Positions 33,519 through 41,914 are shown, numbered from the stretch's first letter. The stretch: DNA of 64,000 nucleotides from Mycetocola_B reblochoni (GCF_003667525.1 NZ_RCUW01000003.1:248001-312000); one strand, 5' to 3'. Notes: generated by a model from the letters alone, not told the origin. Numbers and translations are program-made.

Positions 33519-34940
33519 ATGACCGATCGAACTCCCGACGAATCCGGCGATCCCGGCGACTTCGCCGACATGATGCGACAGTTCCTGTCCGGCCAGGGCG
33601 GGATCGACCCGAGCCAGCTCGCCGGAGCGGCGGGCCTGCCGTCCGACCCCGCGGCGCTGCAGGCGCTGTTCGCCCAGCTGCAGAGCGCCATGAACCGGGG
33701 CGGCGACGACGGCATCGACTGGTCGGTCTCACGCCGCCAGGCCGCGGCCATCGCCTCCAACGGTCAGGACGCAATCACCCCCGCCGACCGCGAGGCGCAC
33801 TCCAGGGCCATCGAGCTCGCGCAGCTGTGGCTGGGCGAGGCCACCGCCTTCGCCGACGGCGGTCAGCCGACCGAGCTGCTGACGCGCGCCGCCTGGACGG
33901 AGGAGACGATGCCCGTGTGGACGCAGCTGTCCGAGCCGGTCGCGACGAGCATCGCCGACGCCCTGACCCGCGTCATGGCCGAACAGACCCCCGAGGAGAT
34001 GCAGGAGATGGTCCGCGGCGCCAGCGGCATGATCCGCAACCTCGGCGGCGCGCTGTTCGCGATGCAGCTCGGGCAGGTCGTCGGCCAGCTCTCGGCCGAG
34101 GTGGTCTCCGGCGGCGACGTCGGCATCCCGCTGCTCGAAGCGGGCCGGAGCGCCCTGGTCCCGCAGAACATCGCGGCCTTCGGTGACGAGCTCGACATCC
34201 CCGACGACCAGATCCGGCTGTACCTGGCCGTGAGGGAGCTTGCCCACTCCCGGCTGTTCCGGCATGCGAAGTGGCTGCGGCTCGACCTGATCAGCGCGAT
34301 CACCGAGTACGCGCGCGGCATCCGTATCGACACGGAGCGGCTGGAAACGCTCGCCCAGGACTTCGATCCGTCCAACCCCGAGGACCTCCGCGCGGCGCTC
34401 AGCGACGGTTCGCTCATCCCGCCCAAGTCGGACGAGCAGCTCGCCGTCCTCGCGCGACTCGAGGCGACCCTCGCCCTCATCGAGGGGTGGGTCGACGTCG
34501 TCACCGCCGAGGCGACCGCCCGGCTGCCCAAGGCCGACGCGATCGCCGAGACGGTGCGGCGGCGGCGCGCGACCGGTGGTCCGGCGGAGAGCGCCTTCTC
34601 GACGCTCGTCGGCCTCGAGCTCCGCCCGCGCAGGCTGCGCGAGGCGGCCGAGATGTGGCGCCGTGTCGGCTCGGCTGTCGGCGCGGCCGCCCGTGAGGCG
34701 TTGTGGTCCCACCCCGACCTCGTCCCCCAGGGCTCGGACATCGACGACCCGTCCTCTCTCGTGGCGCGGCTGGAGGCCGAGGCCCGTGGCGAGTCGCCGG
34801 AGCCGGACGACATCGATCAGGGCCTCGCCGCACTGCTGGACGGCACGCTGAGCGCGGGGCCCCGGGAGAACGCCTCCGACGGATCGGTCGACGACCCCGG
34901 CAGCGACGACACGGACGGCGACGACCGCCCTGGGCGCTGA
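33519..34940 (+). CDS. Zincin-like metallopeptidase family protein (DUF2342)
   Basis: 473 residues, the length of the family (Rv3195, 472). The core helix bearing the putative metal site is 'AVRELAHSRLFRHAKWL' followed by 'ITEYARGI'. The HExxH motif of typical zincins is reduced to R-E-L-A-H here, so only Glu and one His remain. An earlier name ties the family to coenzyme F420 biosynthesis, but no F420 genes are in this window. N-terminal 60 and C-terminal 40 residues are acidic and disordered. ATG 33519 has AAAGG upstream. It is divergent from the Lon-like protease and followed by the RRE-like gene. Confidence 0.85.
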   Translation: MTDRTPDESGDPGDFADMMRQFLSGQGGIDPSQLAGAAGLPSDPAALQALFAQLQSAMNRGGDDGIDWSVSRRQAAAIASNGQDAITPADREAHSRAIELAQLWLGEATAFADGGQPTELLTRAAWTEETMPVWTQLSEPVATSIADALTRVMAEQTPEEMQEMVRGASGMIRNLGGALFAMQLGQVVGQLSAEVVSGGDVGIPLLEAGRSALVPQNIAAFGDELDIPDDQIRLYLAVRELAHSRLFRHAKWLRLDLISAITEYARGIRIDTERLETLAQDFDPSNPEDLRAALSDGSLIPPKSDEQLAVLARLEATLALIEGWVDVVTAEATARLPKADAIAETVRRRRATGGPAESAFSTLVGLELRPRRLREAAEMWRRVGSAVGAAAREALWSHPDLVPQGSDIDDPSSLVARLEAEARGESPEPDDIDQGLAALLDGTLSAGPRENASDGSVDDPGSDDTDGDDRPGR

Positions 34941-35096
34941 CCCGCAGGACTCGCCCGGAACGGTCCGTCGGTTCTCGCACCGGGCTCGCCCCGGCGCGAC
35001 GCGTCGATCGCCGACGCGGGCGACGCCACTCGGCGTGCGCCGCGTGCGCTGTGGAAATCGCACGCTCCGCCCATGCCCCTGCTGCATCATGCGGGG

Positions 35097-35894
35097 ATGA
35101 TCCATCGTCTCGACCCGCACATTCCCGTCATCTGGCGGGGCCCCACGAGTCTGCAGATCGGGCTGAACCGCGATCCGCTCGTGCTCGATGAGACGACCCC
35201 GACGCTCGAGCGTCTGATCGGCGCCCTCACGGCGGGCGCGAGCACGAAGGCCTTACAGAGCATCGCCGCGCGGAGCGGGTCGGCTCCGGTCGAGATCGGG
35301 GAGTTGCTCGAGCGCCTGCGTCCGCACCTGGCCGCAGAGGAGCACGATGAGCCCGGCGTCCCTCTCGCCGTCGAGGGGGCACCGGCGCTGCTCGAGACGC
35401 TTCGTGCGATCGGGGCCGAGGCGGGCCCCGTCCCGCAGGGCGGCCCCGCGATGGCGGGTGTCCTCACCGCGGACTACGTGCTCCGGCCCGATCGGATCTC
35501 GGCGTGGATGTCCGCCGGTTTCCCGCACGTCACCGTCGAGTTCGACGATGACGGCATCCGTTTGAGCGGGCCGATCCTGCCGGGTGTCACCGCGTGCGCG
35601 AGGTGCCGTCAGCTGCATCGGAGCGACGACGACCCCGGATTCCCCGCGATGGCGAGCCAGCTGAGCGGGGCGGTGGCGGGCGCAGTGCCTGTGTCGGAGC
35701 GAGCGGCGGCGGTCGTCCTGGCCCTCCGACGGCTGCGTTCCCTGACAGACACTCCCGATGTCCGGCTCACGCGCGACGGCGAGATCCGGGAACTCGCTCC
35801 GGCGAAGTCGCACCCTCGATGCGGGTGCCGAGCTCGGCCAGAAAGCGCGACGCCTCCCGCTGACGGCGCTGCGAGCTCGTCCGTGCCCAGCTGA
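35097..35894 (+). CDS. Orphan RRE/ThiF-like (TOMM cyclodehydratase-related) protein
   Basis: About 265 residues. The N terminus ('IPVIWRGPTSLQIGLN') looks like the winged-helix RiPP recognition element of ocin-ThiF/TOMM cyclodehydratase partner proteins, and the C-terminal half has the zinc-ribbon pattern 'GPILPGVTACARCRQLHRSD' and the terminal 'HPRCGC'. The adenylating E1 core is largely missing (the middle is short), and no YcaO or precursor peptide is nearby, so it is a degenerate or repurposed member, likely orthologous to Rv3196. ATG 35097 and ATG 35073 are both possible starts. Its last 128 bases overlap the uvrD 3' end on the other strand. Confidence 0.7.
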   Translation: MIHRLDPHIPVIWRGPTSLQIGLNRDPLVLDETTPTLERLIGALTAGASTKALQSIAARSGSAPVEIGELLERLRPHLAAEEHDEPGVPLAVEGAPALLETLRAIGAEAGPVPQGGPAMAGVLTADYVLRPDRISAWMSAGFPHVTVEFDDDGIRLSGPILPGVTACARCRQLHRSDDDPGFPAMASQLSGAVAGAVPVSERAAAVVLALRRLRSLTDTPDVRLTRDGEIRELAPAKSHPRCGCRARPESATPPADGAASSSVPS

Positions 35895-37491
35895 GCGCCA
35901 GGGCACGGCGGGCCCGCGTGATCGCCACGTACAGGAGCCGGCGCTCCTCGTCGACCGCATCGAATCCCGTCGCGTAGCTGATCGGCAGCAGCCCCTCTGC
36001 GACGCCGACCACGAACACCCTGTCCCACTCCAGCCCCTTCACCGAGTGGATCGTGCCGAGCGTCACCGCCCTCAGCGTCGGCTCGTGCTGCGTGCTCTGC
36101 CTGTGGGCGAGCTCCGCAGCGAACTCCGCGACGGTCGTGCCCTCCGCTGCCCTGTCGACCAGGTCGAGGATCGTGTTCCACGACTCCCAGCGATCCCGCG
36201 CGGCCCCCGGCGCCTCCGGGGCCTGCACGGTCCAGCCGAGCGAACGGAGGACGTCGCTGACCACCTTGAACAACGGCTCTTCCGTGCCGGCGACCGCGGC
36301 GGCACGGATCGACATCATCGCCTGCTTCACCTCGGCGCGCTCGAAGAACCGCGACGCACCGTGGACGGTGTACGGCACCCCCGCGTCCCCGAGGGCCGCC
36401 TCGAGTTCCGCCGACTGCGCGTGCACCCGGTAGAGGACGGCGATCGACTCCGGCTGTTCGCCGAGCTCCAGCAGCGACGCGATCCGGGTGGCGATCGCCG
36501 TCGCCTCCGCCCTGTCCGAACTGAAGCTGCGCAGGATCGGAGTCGGGCCCGCCGGCGCCCCGACAGGGGGGTGCAGGCTGAGGGCTCCCGGGCGACCGTG
36601 CATGAGCGCGTTGGCCGCCTCCGATATCTGCGGCGTCGACCGGTAGTTCGTCTCGAGCCTGATCTGCTGCGCATCGGGGAAGCGCTGCCCGAAGCCGAGC
36701 AGGTAGTCGCTGCGCGCCCCGGTGAAGGAGTAGATCGTCTGGCTGGCGTCACCGACGACGCAGAGGTCCCTGCGCTCCCCCAGCCAGGCCTCGAGCAGGG
36801 CCTGCTGGATCGGGGACACGTCCTGGTACTCGTCGACGACGAAGAAGCGGAACTGCTCCCGCACCTGGAAGGCCACCGACGCCTCCTGCAGGATCATCCC
36901 CGTGCACGCGACGATGACGTCCTCGAAGTCCATCTGGCGCCGCTCGTCCTTCAGCGTCTCGTAGCCGCGCATCAGCTCCTGCAGCTGCTCGAGCGTGAGC
37001 CCCTCCGGGACGGCGCGGCCGCTGCGGCCCATCGCGTCGATCGCGACGCCGGACACCTTGCGCCACTCGATGGCGGCGGCCGTGTCGCGCAGCGTCGCGG
37101 TGTCGAGCTTGAGCTTGAGACGTTCAGCGGCGTGCCCGAGCAGCCGGGCCTTGTTGTCGACCAGGCCGGGCGTCGCGCCACCGATGGTGTTCGGCCAGAA
37201 GTAGTTCAGCTGACTCAGGGCGGCCGCGTGAAACGTCCTCGCAGCCACGCCGGGAGCGCCGAGCGCGCGCAGCCGCGCCCTCAGCTCGGCCGCGGCACGG
37301 GAGGTGAACGTCAGCGCGAGGACGCGGTTCGGTGCGTAGGTCCCCGTCGCCACACCGTGCGCGATGCGGTGGGTGATCGTCCGGGTCTTTCCTGTCCCCG
37401 CACCGGCGAGGATGCGGACGGGGCCGCGCAGTTCGACCACGGCCTCGCGCTGCGCGTCGTCCAGTCCGTCGAGCAGACCGACGCCGCTCAC
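35767..37491 (-). CDS. uvrD2: UvrD2-like SF1A DNA helicase
   Basis: 574 residues, a 3'-5' superfamily 1 helicase. Motifs are the Q-like 'LDDAQREAV', Walker A 'GAGTGKTRTI', Walker B 'FRFFVVDEYQDVSP', III 'VVGDASQTIYSFTGA', IV 'ETNYRSTPQI', V 'VTLGTIHSVKGLEWDRVFV' (in parts) and VI 'YVAITRARRALAL'. Compared with mycobacterial UvrD2 (~700 residues) it stops shortly after motif VI and lacks the HRDC and four-cysteine C-terminal domains. GTG 37491 overlaps the nudC stop (GTGA). The 3' end overlaps the convergent gene by 128 bases. Confidence 0.88.
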   Translation of the reverse strand: MSGVGLLDGLDDAQREAVVELRGPVRILAGAGTGKTRTITHRIAHGVATGTYAPNRVLALTFTSRAAAELRARLRALGAPGVAARTFHAAALSQLNYFWPNTIGGATPGLVDNKARLLGHAAERLKLKLDTATLRDTAAAIEWRKVSGVAIDAMGRSGRAVPEGLTLEQLQELMRGYETLKDERRQMDFEDVIVACTGMILQEASVAFQVREQFRFFVVDEYQDVSPIQQALLEAWLGERRDLCVVGDASQTIYSFTGARSDYLLGFGQRFPDAQQIRLETNYRSTPQISEAANALMHGRPGALSLHPPVGAPAGPTPILRSFSSDRAEATAIATRIASLLELGEQPESIAVLYRVHAQSAELEAALGDAGVPYTVHGASRFFERAEVKQAMMSIRAAAVAGTEEPLFKVVSDVLRSLGWTVQAPEAPGAARDRWESWNTILDLVDRAAEGTTVAEFAAELAHRQSTQHEPTLRAVTLGTIHSVKGLEWDRVFVVGVAEGLLPISYATGFDAVDEERRLLYVAITRARRALALSWARTSSQRRQREASRFLAELGTRIEGATSPERVPGSRRRA

Positions 37492-38462
37492 GGGGAGACG
37501 GGGGTTCCCTGCCCCGGTCCGCCGTCGGCCGTCAGCCACGACTCGATGAGCCAGTGGGCGATCGAGCTCGCTCCCGGCAGGATGATCTCGTCACCGATGG
37601 CGCGCAGCTGCTCCCTCGTGAACCAGCGCAGGTCGAGGATCTCCTCCCCGTCGGCGCGAGCACCGTCCGGGTCCACGCCGTCGGCGACCCTGGCGCGATA
37701 GCCGAGCATGAGCGAGCGCGGGAACGGCCACGGCTGCGAGCCGAGGTACACCGGGTCGACCACGGGAACGCCCGCCTCCTCGCTGATCTCGCGGATCACG
37801 GCCGCCTCGAGCGACTCGCCCGCCTCGACGAACCCGGCGAGCACCGAGTAGCGGTTGTGCTCCCAGAGCGCATTCGAGCCGAGCAGGATGCGGTCCTCGT
37901 CGTCGTGGACGGCCACGATCACCGCCGGGTCGGTCCGGGGGAAGATCTCGTTGCCGCAGGACGGGCAGTCCCTGGCCCAGCCGGCCTTGACCACGGTCGT
38001 CGCGCTGCCGCAGCGGGGGCAGTACCCGGAGGACGTGTGCCAGTTCGACAGCGCGCTCGCCTCCGTCGCCAGCCCGGCATCCCTGTCGTCGAGGATCGTC
38101 GCGACGTCGCGGAGAGCGAGCCAGCGGGCGTCGGCGTCCCCGGCGAGGGCCACGGCCTCGGCGGCATCGTCGTCGACCGTCTGGAGGACAAACCCCGTGC
38201 GCTGCCCGTCCTCCCCCGCCGCTGTCGACCGGCCGAGGTAGGCGAGCGTGCTCGCGCCGTCCAGCCGGTCCGCGGGGACAAGGACGAGCGCGTCACCCGA
38301 GACGGCGAAGCGTCCGTCGCGGAGCAGGACCGCGCGGGTCGAGGGGTCCGCGATCAGCTCGCCGAGCGCGCCGGGGTCGAGGCGCCTGGCGTCGTCACGG
38401 TCGATGTCACTGCGGGAGAGCGGGGGCTGGATGGTGGCGGACAGGGCGGACTTCTTCCTCAA
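37488..38462 (-). CDS. nudC: NAD(+) diphosphatase / decapping hydrolase NudC
   Basis: 324 residues. It hydrolyses NAD(H) to NMN(H) and AMP and can deNADylate RNA 5' ends. A four-Cys zinc ribbon (CPRCG...CPSCG) precedes the Nudix box 'GFVEAGESLEAAVIREISEEAG' (quoted in parts: GFVEAGESLEAAV, REISEEAG) and the NADH-specific 'SQPWPFPRS'. The open frame has no ATG or GTG near its N terminus. The only plausible initiator before the conserved region is TTG at 38462 or a non-canonical CTG a few codons later. It heads the nudC-uvrD2 operon and is divergent from the phosphotransferase-like gene. Confidence 0.9.
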   Translation of the reverse strand: MRKKSALSATIQPPLSRSDIDRDDARRLDPGALGELIADPSTRAVLLRDGRFAVSGDALVLVPADRLDGASTLAYLGRSTAAGEDGQRTGFVLQTVDDDAAEAVALAGDADARWLALRDVATILDDRDAGLATEASALSNWHTSSGYCPRCGSATTVVKAGWARDCPSCGNEIFPRTDPAVIVAVHDDEDRILLGSNALWEHNRYSVLAGFVEAGESLEAAVIREISEEAGVPVVDPVYLGSQPWPFPRSLMLGYRARVADGVDPDGARADGEEILDLRWFTREQLRAIGDEIILPGASSIAHWLIESWLTADGGPGQGTPVSP

Positions 38463-38508
38463 TCGACGGACAGGGCGTGGCGATCGCCAGCGCCGGGGGA
38501 CGGCGACC

Positions 38509-38515
38509 TACGCTA
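38509..38515. promoter_or_regulatory. Overlapping divergent -10 elements (nudC / phosphotransferase-like gene)
   Basis: CTACGCTAG at 38508-38516 is near-palindromic. Read on the plus strand it gives TACGCT (38509-38514), ending at -7 from ATG 38521, a leaderless promoter. Read on the minus strand it gives TAGCGT (38510-38515), a possible -10 box for nudC with a leader of about 40 bases. Confidence 0.5.
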
Positions 38516-38520
38516 GACCC

Positions 38521-39825
38521 ATGGCCAGGTCCCACTTCACTCTAGCCGCGCTCGCGACGACCGCCGTCGACGGTCTCGAGGTCGTCGGCAGCGGCCCGCT
38601 CGGCCGCGGGACCGCGGGCAACTTCGACTCGGCCCTGCTCCGCCTCGCGGACGGTGACGAGGTCACGATCAGGGTGCCGGCGACCGACCAGGCGGCGACG
38701 GAGCAGGCGATCGAGGTGATCGCGCTCGGAGCGCTGACCCCCGGCACGCGCAGCCTCCTGCCGTTCCGGGTTCCGACGGTCCGCGGCCAGGCGGCCACCA
38801 GGGAGGGACGGGCTGTGGTCTACGACTTCCTGCCCGGCTACGGCGTCGACGCCGAGCAGATTCCCGCCGGCGATGGCGTGGCCTCCTCGATCGGCGCGGC
38901 GATCGCGGCGATCCACTCGCTCCCCGGCGGCTTCGTGGGAGAGTCCGGTCTGCCGGTCCTCACGGCGATCGAGGCCCGTAACGAGGCCCGCAACGTGATC
39001 GACAGGGCCATCTCCACCCGCTCGGTCCCCACCGCGGTGCGTGAGCGCTGGCGCGAGGCGGTCGAGGACGACGAGTTGTGGCAGTTCCAGCCGACCGTGG
39101 TCAACGGCTCGCTCGGGGCCGACTCCTTCGTCCTCACCGACCACGAGGTCGGCACCATCGTCGGCGGCGTGATCGGCTGGGGTGCGTTGAAGGTCTCCGA
39201 CCCGGCACGCGACCTCAGCTGGCTCGCGGGGGCGGGCGATGCCGCGACGAGCGTTCTCGCCGCGTACGAGCAGAACTGCCAGCGCCACCCCGACGGCGCG
39301 CTGCGGCGTCGGGCGCTGCTGCACGCCGAGCTGGAGCTCGCCCGCTGGTTGCTGCACGGCACGGACGTCCACGACGACGCGATCGTGGAGGACGCCGTGG
39401 CGATGCTCGACGGCCTCGTCGACACCGTCCTGGCGCGCCGGGTGCAGCCGCTGGTCGAGGCCGACGGCCCCGCATTGGCCGTCGCCGACGTCGAGGAGCT
39501 TCTCACGCGGACGCCCACCACACCGTCGCCGGTCGATCGGAGCTACGACGCCTCGGCGTTCGACGACTGGGAGGGCCGGTCGGAGGAGCTGGACATCGCC
39601 GCGCTCACGGATGCACCACCGGCCCGGGACGGGCAGCTCCCCGGCGACGCGCAGCTCCCCCGCGACGTCGAGCGGCGCGGCGGCGACGCCCCCTCGACCT
39701 CCGCCTCGGCGGCCGGCGCCCCCGCGGCGACCGATGCCGAGGGAGGGCACGACAACGAGTTCGAGAACTCAGGGACCCCGGCGGACGGCGCGCCTCGGGA
39801 TTCCGCCGCACGCGACGACCGCTGA
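38521..39825 (+). CDS. Phosphotransferase-fold protein with all catalytic residues replaced (pseudokinase)
   Basis: 434 residues. The first ~330 residues follow the aminoglycoside/macrolide phosphotransferase (APH) fold. At every key position the residue differs: the ATP-binding Lys is R51 (TIRVP), the HGDxxxxN catalytic loop is N195-G-S197-LGAD-S202, and the metal-binding IDW is I218-G219-W220. E65 and the downstream 'SDPARDLSWLA' persist, so the fold is kept while catalysis is probably lost. The C-terminal 100 residues are acidic and disordered. The start is leaderless. It lies between nudC and ptsI; its function is unknown, possibly scaffolding or nucleotide sensing. Confidence 0.8.
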   Translation: MARSHFTLAALATTAVDGLEVVGSGPLGRGTAGNFDSALLRLADGDEVTIRVPATDQAATEQAIEVIALGALTPGTRSLLPFRVPTVRGQAATREGRAVVYDFLPGYGVDAEQIPAGDGVASSIGAAIAAIHSLPGGFVGESGLPVLTAIEARNEARNVIDRAISTRSVPTAVRERWREAVEDDELWQFQPTVVNGSLGADSFVLTDHEVGTIVGGVIGWGALKVSDPARDLSWLAGAGDAATSVLAAYEQNCQRHPDGALRRRALLHAELELARWLLHGTDVHDDAIVEDAVAMLDGLVDTVLARRVQPLVEADGPALAVADVEELLTRTPTTPSPVDRSYDASAFDDWEGRSEELDIAALTDAPPARDGQLPGDAQLPRDVERRGGDAPSTSASAAGAPAATDAEGGHDNEFENSGTPADGAPRDSAARDDR

Positions 39826-39999
39826 GCGGGCGGGAAGCCGACGGGCACCGCACGCCGCGACGCTGGTACCACGCCGCTGCGCCTCGGGAACCGCGCCGCC
39901 GGGTTGCCGCTCACGCGTCACGGGCGCGGGCACTCGAGGCGCCATCGCCCGGACGCGGGTGCCGGGCTCGCTGCGCACCTCGGCGTCGGACAGCGGTGG

Positions 40000-40005
40000 T
40001 AGCGT
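40000..40005 (+). promoter_or_regulatory. Candidate -10 element of ptsI
   Basis: TAGCGT here would give a leader of about 40 bases carrying the GAGGA ribosome-binding site of ptsI. The gap before it (39826-39999) shows no other feature. Confidence 0.4.
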
Positions 40006-40052
40006 CGGAGTCGACGTCCCCTCCACACATCTCCAGACGATGAGGACACAGC

Positions 40053-41789
40053 ATGAGTGAGGTTCCTGGCTCGGTCGACGCGGCCCAGCCGCCGACGACG
40101 ATCACCGGCGTCGGGGTCAGCCCCGGACGCGTGATCGGACCGGTCCGACGCATGGCGGAGCCGGTGGCGGCCCCCGCCGAATCCGAGCAGCGCGACCCCG
40201 GTCGCAGCGCCGACGACGAGAAGGCCAGGCTCGCGGGCGCCGTAGACAGCGTCGTGGCCGAGCTCGGCCGGCGCGCGGAGCACGCGGCACCCGACGCCGC
40301 CGCGGTCCTCTCCACCACGGCCATGATGGCGGCCGACCCCACGCTCACCGCCCAGGCCGGGACACTGATCGACGACGGCGCCAGCGCGGAGCGCGCGATC
40401 TGGCAGGCGGCCGGGGCGATCGCGTCCCAGCTCGAGGAGCTCGGCGGTTACATGGCCGAGCGGGTCACCGACGTGCTCGACGTGCGGAGCAGGACGGTCG
40501 CCGAGCTCAGGGGCCTCCCCGCTCCCGGCGTTCCCGACTCGGACACGCCCTACGTCCTCGTCGCCGTCGACCTCGCCCCCGCCGACACGGCGACGCTGCG
40601 CCCCGACCTGGTGCTCGCGCTGGTCACCAGCGACGGGGGCCCCCAGTCGCACACCGCCATCATCGCCCGAGCCGCCGGCCTCCCCGCCGTCGTCGCGGCA
40701 CGCGGAGCGGACGCCCTCGTCGACGGCACCGAGGTCGCCGTCGACGGCGGCACCGGCACCATCACGGCCCCGCCGAGCGAGGCGGACAGGGCTGGCGTCG
40801 TCCGGTGGCAGCAACAGCAGCTCGCCCAGCAGTCCTTCACCGGCGACGCTACGCTCTCCGACGGGACACCGGTCGAGCTCCTCGCCAACGTGGGCGGAGG
40901 GGCGGACGCGACCGCAGCGGCCGAGGCCGGTGCGGCGGGCGTCGGCCTGTTCCGCACCGAGTTCAGCTTCCTCGGCTCCGACCACGAGCCGAGCGTCGAC
41001 GAGCAGTACGCCCAGTATCGCCCGGTCTTCGACGCCTTCGCCGGTCGCAAGGTCGTCGTGCGCACCCTCGACGCCGGGGCGGACAAGCCGCTGCCGTTCG
41101 TCACCGACACCGACGAGCCGAACCCCGCGCTCGGCGTTCGCGGGTTCCGCACCACTCTGTCCTCGCCCGAGGTCCTCGTCCACCAGCTCGAGGCGATCGC
41201 CAGGGCGGCCGCCGACAGCGAGGCCCACGTCAGGGTCATGGCCCCGATGATCTCCACGCCGGCGGAGGCGGAGCGCTTCGCCACCGTCTGCCGCGAGGCG
41301 GGGCTCGAGACCGCGGGCGTGATGGTCGAGGTGCCCTCGGCGGCGCTCAGCGCTCCGGCGATCCTGCGCCGGGTCGACTTCCTCTCGATCGGCACGAACG
41401 ACCTCACCCAGTACACGATGGCCGCCGACCGCCAGCTCGGCGCCCTCAGCGGTCTGAACGACCCGTGGCAGCACGCGGTGCTCCGCCTCGTCGCGGAGAC
41501 CGCACGTGCCGGAGCGGAGCGCCCGGAGTCCGTCGGAGGGCCGGCCCCCGTGGGCGTCTGCGGCGAGGCCGCGGCGGACCCGGCCCTCGCGGTCGTGCTC
41601 CTCGGCCTCGGCGTGACGAGCCTGTCCATGACCGCACGGGCGCTGCCGCGCGTCGCGACGGTCCTCCGGACCGTCTCCGCCGACGACTGCCGACGGCTGG
41701 CCGCCCTCGCCCTGGACAGCGAGGACGCCGAGGCCGCGCGCGCCGCCGTCCGCGCCGAGCTGCCCGTCCTGGAGGAGCTGGGTCTCTGA
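40053..41789 (+). CDS. ptsI: Phosphoenolpyruvate-protein phosphotransferase (enzyme I)
   Basis: 578 residues. Enzyme I of the sugar phosphotransferase system takes phosphate from PEP and passes it to HPr. The phosphorylated His is H200 in 'SDGGPQSHTAIIARAAGLP'. The PEP-binding barrel has 'GLFRTEFSFL', 'VVVRTLDAGADKP', 'LSIGTNDLTQYTMAADR' and the catalytic Cys in 'VGVCGEAAADP'. ATG 40053 has GAGGA seven bases upstream. No HPr or enzyme II gene is in the window, so its partners are encoded elsewhere. A strong hairpin terminator follows. Confidence 0.95.
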   Translation: MSEVPGSVDAAQPPTTITGVGVSPGRVIGPVRRMAEPVAAPAESEQRDPGRSADDEKARLAGAVDSVVAELGRRAEHAAPDAAAVLSTTAMMAADPTLTAQAGTLIDDGASAERAIWQAAGAIASQLEELGGYMAERVTDVLDVRSRTVAELRGLPAPGVPDSDTPYVLVAVDLAPADTATLRPDLVLALVTSDGGPQSHTAIIARAAGLPAVVAARGADALVDGTEVAVDGGTGTITAPPSEADRAGVVRWQQQQLAQQSFTGDATLSDGTPVELLANVGGGADATAAAEAGAAGVGLFRTEFSFLGSDHEPSVDEQYAQYRPVFDAFAGRKVVVRTLDAGADKPLPFVTDTDEPNPALGVRGFRTTLSSPEVLVHQLEAIARAAADSEAHVRVMAPMISTPAEAERFATVCREAGLETAGVMVEVPSAALSAPAILRRVDFLSIGTNDLTQYTMAADRQLGALSGLNDPWQHAVLRLVAETARAGAERPESVGGPAPVGVCGEAAADPALAVVLLGLGVTSLSMTARALPRVATVLRTVSADDCRRLAALALDSEDAEAARAAVRAELPVLEELGL

Positions 41790-41794
41790 TCGTC

Positions 41795-41828
41795 TGAGGG
41801 GGCCGACCGTCCGCGGTCGGCCCCCTCA
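41795..41828. terminator. Bidirectional terminator between ptsI and adnB
   Basis: A perfect 15-bp stem with a four-base TCCG loop lies six bases after the ptsI stop, between two convergent genes. Confidence 0.85.
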
Positions 41829-41914
41829 CTCATGCCGCTCGCAGCCCCGACGGTCAGCCGGGCCAGGCGGTCGGGCATGCCGCACCGCACCGCCGACCGC
41901 GCGGCGGGTCGCCG

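Noticed and set aside
35073..35096. Longer start for the RRE-like protein at ATG 35073
   Set aside because: Possible, but its extra eight residues add no homology; both starts have only weak leaderless-type hexamers, so this remains undecided.
39826..40052. An HPr gene beside ptsI
   Set aside because: No 80-90 residue frame with the HPr His motif is present; the gap only holds a promoter candidate.
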